From NCBI GenBank assembly GCA_028829895.1, contig CM054184.1, positions 23,353,701 through 23,417,700 of the forward strand: 64,000 nt of DNA, read 5' to 3'. Shown here in pieces: positions 58,401-64,000 of this stretch. A model generated the notes under the pieces. It was not told where the DNA came from and searched no databases. It worked only from the letters and a program-made list of their open reading frames with translations. This DNA comes from Sinotaia quadrata (lineage: Eukaryota > Mollusca > Gastropoda > Architaenioglossa > Viviparidae). The position numbers and the translations under genes are program-made. The stretch's first letter is position 1; each line of letters opens with the position of its first letter.

Positions 58401-58883
58401 TTAATTTTGGTTCTGAAGTTTTCTTGGTCTAAATAACTATTTATAAACAAAGTATGAATTTTCAAAAAACCAAAAATTTCATAAAGAAATTAATATTTTC
58501 TTTAAAAAACACAAGCCTCAAAGTAAAGAGAAATAGAATTGGACTTGTTTTCATTTTGTAGTTGAACATTTATAAATATCAATCTACTCTTCTGACCTAA
58601 AATGTCCTACTCAGATTTCTTTTACATCTTTGCTGCTTAATACTTTGACTTTTGGCAACATAAATAAATTAGTGAAATACATTTTTGAAGATTACATATT
58701 CATCTGATAGCTTTGCTACTTAACACTTTGATTTTTAGCAATTTTTACCCAAGAAAAGACATTAAAAAGCATTAGCATTTTCTGACCCTTAGGGAACTGG
58801 TGGTTGTAACAAAAGACCTGCACAGCATACAGTGCTGCTATCTGCAGATCTAGGTGATCTAGCAGAAACTTTTGAAGCACCCC
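52381..58883 (-). CDS. EIF4G2: EIF4G2 (DAP5/NAT1/p97), C-terminal W2 domain, 3 exons, 5'-incomplete
   Basis: Minus-strand exons 58883-58787, 58207-58086 and 52446-52381 join in one open frame of 95 codons including the TAA stop (52383-52381). The product starts GVLQKFLLDHLDLQIAALYA, continues through VQVFCYNHQFPKGMLLRFF and DLEIVEEEAFLQWKEEV, and ends YPGKGKALFQVNQWLTWLEQ plus an acidic EEESEEEEDE tail. Length and motifs match the end of the W2 (HEAT-type, AA-box) domain of EIF4G2. The tail sequence GKGKALFQVNQWLTWLE separates it from eIF4G1/3, eIF5 and eIF2B-epsilon W2 domains. EIF4G2 is a cytoplasmic scaffold for cap-independent and non-canonical translation initiation that binds eIF4A and eIF3 but lacks the eIF4E-binding N-terminus (family knowledge). 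The MIF4G and MA3 regions lie beyond 64000 or in exons not recognised here. Confidence 0.9.
52540..53480. repeat. complex dispersed/tandem repeat, copy 2
   Basis: Repeated motifs include GAAAATTTGAG.ATCATTTA.CAAA, ACTCCCACATG.TTGAAGG, ATGACAATGCAACATAAAGC and CTCGAAGGTCAAGGATG, in irregular units of roughly 100-130 bp. The last 240 bp match 42600-42762. Open frames of 77-122 codons on both strands are by-products. Confidence 0.75.
54321..54557 (+). pseudogene. Helitron (Pif1-like) helicase C-terminus, relic
   Basis: One frame, broken by four stops, reads QSPIKLAFAMTKNKSQ, stop, WTLDKVGIYLQEPVFSYGQ, IYVALSRV, two stops, SGNVKIKIIDVSEQEKLVNG and a final stop. The FP.KLAFAMTINKSQGQTL and P.FSHGQLYVALSR motifs are the last helicase motifs of Helitron/Pif1 helicases. 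The ATPase motifs I-IV are not visible upstream, and Helitron termini were not found. Confidence 0.85.
55197..57603. mobile_element. hAT-family element, 2407 bp, perfect 8-bp target duplication
   Basis: The left end GAGTGGTTCTTAACCT and right end AAGGTTAAGAACCACTG are inverted with one mismatch at the first base. AGTTAGAG flanks both sides (55189-55196, 57604-57611). No transposase was recognised, so it is non-autonomous. It carries dispersed repeat copy B (55785-56380) and a less AT-rich block at about 57110-57560. Confidence 0.9.
55785..56380. repeat. dispersed repeat, copy B
   Basis: Matches 13681-14362 in the same orientation, with a deletion of about 75 bp. It lies wholly inside the hAT element. 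Confidence 0.8.
58086..58207 (-). CDS. EIF4G2: EIF4G2 second-last exon
   Basis: This 122-nt exon has acceptor TTATAG/GGATG and donor TTTCAG/GTAAAG. It encodes GMLLRFFVYFYDLEIVEEEA through FLQWKEEVNDEYPGKGKALFQ. The EEEAFLQWKEE segment is AA-box 2. It joins in phase to both neighbours. Confidence 0.95.
58787..58883 (-). CDS. EIF4G2: EIF4G2 third-last exon
   Basis: This 97-nt exon has acceptor TTTCAG/GGGG and donor AAGG/GTCAG. It encodes GVLQKFLLDHLDLQ, then IAALYAVQVFCYNHQFPK and the first base of the next Gly codon. The LQ-ALYA-Q-CYNHQFPK pattern is the AA-box 1 region of the EIF4G2 W2 domain. Confidence 0.92.
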
Positions 58884-59452
58884 CTGAAATTACAAAAAAA
58901 AAGGATTTTGACATGTTTATACATGGACAACCCCCACCCCCAACAAACACCAAAACCAAAGAATAATGCTATGAAATCTGTACATTTATTTGATATCAAA
59001 TGCTGAAATGCTATGAAATCTATTTACAATAAAAATCAACTTTAGAAGATAAATTGGTGAAAATTTGGTTAATCTAAACAATTGGAGGGGGGGGGGATGT
59101 GTTAGAAACAATATATCATCGGTTATTATAACATGATATAAAATATAAAAATCTTAAATTATAGCAAAAAGAAAAGACAAAACATGAACTTTTCAGTTTT
59201 CTGAAGATACAATTTTTAATTAATCTGTAATTTAGAATTTTACCTCTGAATTTTGAAAAAAAGCAAAAGCAAATAAGATGCTAATATTAATAAACACTAC
59301 TCTCATTATAAACCTGTCATTCTTAATGCTTCTTTTATAGGTTTTATATAAACCACATGTGAAAGAATTACACAATTACATAACAAAATTGTTTAGTCTA
59401 GCAAATGGTTTATTTTTAACAATTTAATACAAACACCTTTTCTCTTAAATTA

Positions 59453-61530
59453 GGTAGCGGCACAGCTGCCCGCCAGACACTATACTTTTGTAAAAGTGTA
59501 CATTTTCGTTACTTTTCATTCACTGATTTCTCAACAACCAAAGCATTGTTTAATTCAAATAAACATTCTAAATCAAGCTTAATGTTTCTATTTTCTTATG
59601 ATTGTAAATTTGTGTGTCTTGTTTGTATGTGGAAACTATGCCGATTGAATAAAGTTGACTAATTTTTCACCCGGGTCGAGTTTTGTCCTGCCGATTTACG
59701 TGACTTAACAGAATGCGCGTTTTGATATACCTTGTTTCTTACTTCTGTCGAAATCCCACAAACACACTACACACATATATTTGGTATAAAAATGAAGATA
59801 ATTAAATGCTGCATCGATTACGCTATAGGTGGGTGCGGTTTTTCCCTGTATACTTTTAAAAAATTAGTTTTAAAGCGAACTTCGGCAAGAAATCTGCAAT
59901 TTTCGTCGTAAAAAAATGGCCAAAGGTACATAATTATTAGGCTTGAATGAAAGGTCTTTCTATCCCCTTTCGAATGAGGTATGGGGTTAATGTATTCATG
60001 ATCTGTGGGACACTTGCAATCGAATCAAAGGTAGCGAACTAAATACGATCGGTCTTACAACAATGGCTTCCGACATCGTAACGAGCGCGCTTCATTCCAA
60101 AGTGAAATCGCGAAGTTTACACTAAATTTAAGACTGCATTATTGCTTAAGATAAGTACTTTAGTTGCTATTCTTTAAAGGGGTTGTAGTTTTATTATGCA
60201 GTTTATTATGATTAGCAGTTTTTTCTTTCGAAATTAGTGGGTCTGTCACGTGCTAGCGACCTCGAATCGGGAGCGAACGATCATGTCGATTTCGAGTTTC
60301 GACACGAAATATAGAAAATATACTAAGTTTTATGAAGATAAGACAGGTGAATTACAAACTTGGAAGTGTTAATATTTAATTTTAATTCTATAGGTATTGG
60401 ATGTCACTTGGTTCATTCATAAATCGATGTTGAATTAGGTCACTACAAAAATCAAGGGAGTCTATCAGTATATATATCATAAAGACGCTACTTCACTTCT
60501 ATTGTTCTAACGTCGATGTTTCATAGTTTGACTTCTCTGTTTAAATAATTAGGCCTACTTAAAATCGCAACAGTTTAAATATAGTGCAAATATAGTTTAT
60601 TTTCAGAAAAAGTAAGAAAGCTGAAATTATTTTAATTATAAGGAAGATTAGGCCTATCAATACTTACATGTTGCAAAGATGCTACTTTCACTTCTATTTC
60701 TAACCTTGACGTTCCACGGTTTTACTGTCTGTTTAAATAATTGGGTCTATTTAACATAACATCTAAATATAGTATTTTTTTTTTTTAAGTAAGAAAGCCG
60801 AAATTATTTTAATTGTACAAGCACTGGCTTAGTTAAAGTTCAACTTTAGTGTATGTACAGTAGTATGACTAATTGACTAGCCTAATGAGTAATCCACATA
60901 GCTCTTTTTTTTTTTTTTTTTACAATTTCTTTTCTAACTTTTGTCCATCCCTACCCCTTGAAGTTGTACAGTGTCTTCTCTTTATTACTCATTAAATTGC
61001 ACAAAATAAGGTGCAAAGATTTTTATTCAAGCCTAGTAATGGTGTACTTTTGACCATTTTTTAATGAAGAAAATTGTAGATTACTTGCCAACTAATGAAC
61101 TATTGTTTAAAATTCATTTGTAAAATGAATAAACCAAGCCAAACTTCATAGCCGTGGATGCAGCATTTAATTATCTTTATTTTTTATACCAAATATATGT
61201 GTTTATGTGGTACACATTGACACAAGCCAAAGTAAAAAACAATATGCCAAAACACACATTCTGTCTTGTAAATCTGCTGGATAAAACAGGACATAGGTGA
61301 ATAATTATTCAACTTTATTCAATCCATGTACTTTCCACATACAAGCAAGATATACAAATTTACAATCATAAGAAATAAAAACATTAAACTTGATTTTGAA
61401 TGTTTGTTTGAATTAAAGAATGCTTTGGATGTTGAGAAATCATTGAATGAAAAGTAATGAAAATTTGCACTTTTAAAAGTTTTATACATTGATTATTGCT
61501 GGCTTACTTACTACTGTGCTGCTACCTAGT
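59453..61530. repeat. long inverted repeat, arms about 510 bp
   Basis: The arms share AATCTNCAATTTTC, AAAAATGG(C/T)CAAA, GATGCAGCATTTAATTATC in inverted form, and ACAAATTTACAATCATAAGAAA. The loop is about 1.07 kb. In the EIF4G2 primary transcript the arms could pair. Confidence 0.85.
60480..60820. repeat. tandem duplication, unit about 190 bp
   Basis: Both copies contain CTACTT(T)CACTTCTATT, CTGTTTAAATAATT and AGTAAGAAAGC(T/C)GAAATTATT, in the loop of the foldback element. Confidence 0.85.
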
Positions 61531-63376
61531 AATTAATATCTTAACATTTTTATGATTAACTTTTGTAAGTGAAACATGACAATAACTAATTTTGTTTGGT
61601 ATAGAGCAAACAAAGAGATCAGAACTCAAGCTTTTGACATGATATGAAAAAGCGTTTACTATTTCTGTGTAATTGCATAATTTTTGAATGCATTTTTAAT
61701 GCATAAATTTACTGTTAGTGCATAAAATGTGTTGAAAATTTTTATACACAATGAGCAAAGTAATATTTATCATACTGTAAAATTTCATGATGATCATGCA
61801 AATGGTTCAAATGTTATGGCCAGTTTTGTGCAAAAAATGTGTAAAAGTGCCGTCGTCAGTCATTTTGATTATTTTACAAAGTTTGGGCCAACCTGTACAT
61901 GATTCAAATGAAAATAACATCCTGGAAAAAATTGGGCATATTCTTTATATACATTTGAACATATGTGAACAGTTTCAATGATATATTTCAATTAATGAAT
62001 TAGATATGCTGTGTCAAACTTCATCAATCGTGTTATTTCTAACTATCCGGATGATGGCTTTTTATTAACTTCTGCAGCTAGGCATTTTGTTATTTCATCA
62101 TATAGAAAGTTACAACTTTGCATTTTGTTATCAGCAAGTAGAAAGGAATAAAGTATCAAACTTTCATAACTGCATGTTAGATTTTAGTTAGTCTTTAGCA
62201 AGTCTAAAAATGGTCAAAATAACCATTTTTTTCACTGCCGCCATTTTTTTAAACTTAAAAATAGCATATCTCTGGAACCAATTGAGATAGCTTCACAATT
62301 TTTTATTTTATTTTTCATGTTTTAAAAAGTTTTAAATGAAAATAACAAAACTGAATGCTTGATTTTATTATTTAATTTTTGGTGCCGCTACCTACTTAAA
62401 TTGATGTGATATAGTAAGAAAACTTAAGGAGGTAAAAAGGCTGTTCAGTTCAGAGTTTGTTGTATTACCAAAAGACCTCTTTAAAAGAGAGTTATTTTTG
62501 GCACTGCTAAACTGTGCAACACATTCCAATTCTGAAATAACGTTTTGCCTATTCAAACAAATTCATGTAACTTTCAATTTTTTTAAAAGTTAAATGAATA
62601 GTAAGTAGGAATGTATCATTTTATTTGGTAAAAAATTAATTTTAATAGTCATGTAAATAAACCTATTAAAATAGAAATAAAAAAATTTTTAGTGCATTTT
62701 AAGGAACTTGCCCAAATATAATTGATACAATTTTGTTTTTACTAAGTGTAATGTTTGCTGTAAGTGCATAGACTGTAATTTTAAAATCAAATGAGTAATT
62801 TTTCATTCATATAAGAGTTTAGATATTGAGTACAATGTAGTTAGTAATAGGGCTGATGTGTGAAAGAGAACTATTGTTATTTTCAACCTACAAGAGCAAA
62901 TTTTCTTAACTCAAACATAACTTCAAATCCGACGAAAATTACTTTCATTAAAATTGCATTTATCTATCAACATAAAGTGTGAAATTTATTAAGATAAAAG
63001 TAGCAATTTTCTATACATGATGCCAGGTGGAAAACAGGTGAATTGGTATGGCAAACATAGTTTTTTGTTTTAGACTATTTAACAACTGTAATATAATTAA
63101 TATTTTAAAATGAATTATCTCCCACTATTAAAACACACATTTACAAACCTGAAAAAGGTAAAGTGTGAGTGAGATTTTCCATATTGGATGTTTCAATTCA
63201 CTAAGTGCAAAAAAATTTTTTTTAAAATTATTTATCATCAGAAATAGTATAATAAAATATTATCCTATCTTGTTGTGAGGCAAATCAATCTGAAGACTCT
63301 GAAATTCATTGTGGCCGAGATCATAAACTGCCTAATATTTTCTGATAAATGTGAAGAGATCAAAAACAGTCAATAC

Positions 63377-63427
63377 CTGACCAGACCCATTGAGCTTGGA
63401 TTTCTCATCACATGATTGTCCATTTCT
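63377..63427 (-). CDS. possible upstream EIF4G2 exon (doubtful)
   Basis: A 51-nt open block lies between an AG acceptor (ATTTTAG/AGAA) and a good donor (GTCAG/GTATTG). It is phase 0 at both ends, so it could splice directly to the exon at 58883. It would encode RNGQSCDEKSKLNGSGQ. The peptide is not clearly like the expected W2 segment, and the polypyrimidine tract is weak, so this may be chance. Confidence 0.25.
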
Positions 63428-64000
63428 CTAAAATTATTTTCTTTTTAATATTATGATATGGATATCCGCAAATAATTTCATAATCAGTTGACTGGCAGCT
63501 ATGTCATGTTTAAGTAAACTAAAAAACCAATACAGTTAAATTCTTTCTGAACTGACAGAATTCTAATGGCTGCAATTTTAGAAAAGAAGGCCTATTGTGG
63601 AAATGAAATAGGATGTGTGGTTGTAAATGCTTCAAATTACAATTCACGATACTATATCTTGAGCTTTTAAAGTCACCCACAGTGTGCTAAGGTTACAACA
63701 TATTGCATTTTCATTTACGAAACATATTTTTAACACCCCAAAATTCTGGAATAATCTTCAATAGTCTGTAAAAACTGCTCTGAGACTACTAATAGTAATT
63801 TAAAAATTAAAAGATCAGAGCAAATCCATCAAGCACCAAACTTCACATTTATTTTGTGCTGATGGCAAATACATTAAATCAATATATACAAGTAATAACA
63901 TTCTGTTTTTGAAATAAACAAATTTAACTGTCGTGGCAAACTAATTCATAATAAAGTTTTAACTGAAATACACCTGTACACTGACTTTTTAATTGAAAAA

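Larger units (their letters stand above)
59451..62394. mobile_element. foldback-type element with three copies of a terminal motif
   Basis: TAGGTAGCGGCAC at the left end and GTGCCGCTACCTA at the right end are perfect inverted repeats, flanked by CTTAAAT (59444-59450, 62395-62401; the following T also agrees if the ends are shifted). Inside, the left 510 bp (59453-59965) recur in inverted form at about 61030-61530, where the motif reads GTGCTGCTACCT. A tandem duplication (60480-60640, 60672-60820) lies in the loop. No transposase was recognised. Long inverted arms and a 7-9 bp duplication recall MULE or foldback elements; the class is uncertain. Confidence 0.6.
58884..64000 (-). other. EIF4G2: EIF4G2 upstream intronic sequence
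   Basis: Apart from the doubtful exon near 63.4 kb, no coding signal was recognised. The main object is the foldback element 59451-62394. The ends 58884-59443, 62402-63376 and 63428-64000 show only AT-rich sequence and short homopolymers (G-run near 59084-59096). Confidence 0.7.

Noticed and set aside
1..64000. CRISPR arrays, rRNA genes, tRNA genes, bacterial operon signals
   Set aside because: Short direct repeats here are minisatellites without spacer structure; no cloverleaf or rRNA core was recognised, and the window is eukaryotic.

Overview
The window is animal nuclear DNA: AT-rich, intron-rich and heavily loaded with decayed mobile elements and minisatellites. Two conserved protein-coding genes can be read with confidence, both on the minus strand and both incomplete here. 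The first is a Myb-family transcription factor: five exons between 6771 and 38826 encode the N-terminus, repeats R1 and R2, and most of R3, and the gene continues past position 1. The second is the 3' end of EIF4G2 (DAP5/NAT1/p97), with three certain exons between 52381 and 58883 and one doubtful one near 63.4 kb; it continues past 64000. Long introns (up to about 12 kb) and the mix of hAT, piggyBac, Helitron and LTR relics suit an invertebrate bilaterian. I cannot name the phylum from the sequence alone.

Layout. 1-6770: Myb intron 5 as far as it is seen, with a solo LTR (491-2165), a diverged tandem repeat, a CpG-containing segment of unknown origin (4300-4870) and a 5' LTR plus tRNA-Pro-type primer site of a truncated retroelement (5111-about 6250). 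6771-18966: exon 5 and the 12-kb intron 4, which holds two solo LTRs of one family in opposite orientation, a piggyBac-like hairpin, a 2.2-kb hAT element carrying an A+C-rich cargo of unknown origin, and a piggyBac transposase pseudogene. 18967-38826: exons 4 to 1, separated by a 2.6-kb hAT element, several minisatellites, an inverted-repeat element split by a 212-bp hAT MITE, and a second piggyBac pseudogene. 38827-52380: Myb promoter region and intergenic DNA, with dense minisatellites, a 281-bp hAT MITE, a MITE-like unit ending in CCAAT and TATA motifs, and a possible small unidentified minus-strand gene near 50 kb. 52381-64000: EIF4G2 exons, with a Helitron helicase relic, a 2.4-kb hAT element and a roughly 2.9-kb foldback element in the introns.

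The two genes act separately: Myb in transcription and cell-cycle control, EIF4G2 in translation initiation. Nothing in the sequence links them beyond proximity and shared strand. The most reliable new observations are element boundaries set by target-site duplications: 8 bp for four hAT elements and 5 bp for three solo LTRs. The most unusual object is the hAT at 10942-13118. It keeps perfect ends and a C-terminal dimerisation-domain relic, but most of its interior is replaced by several plus-strand open frames that I cannot assign.
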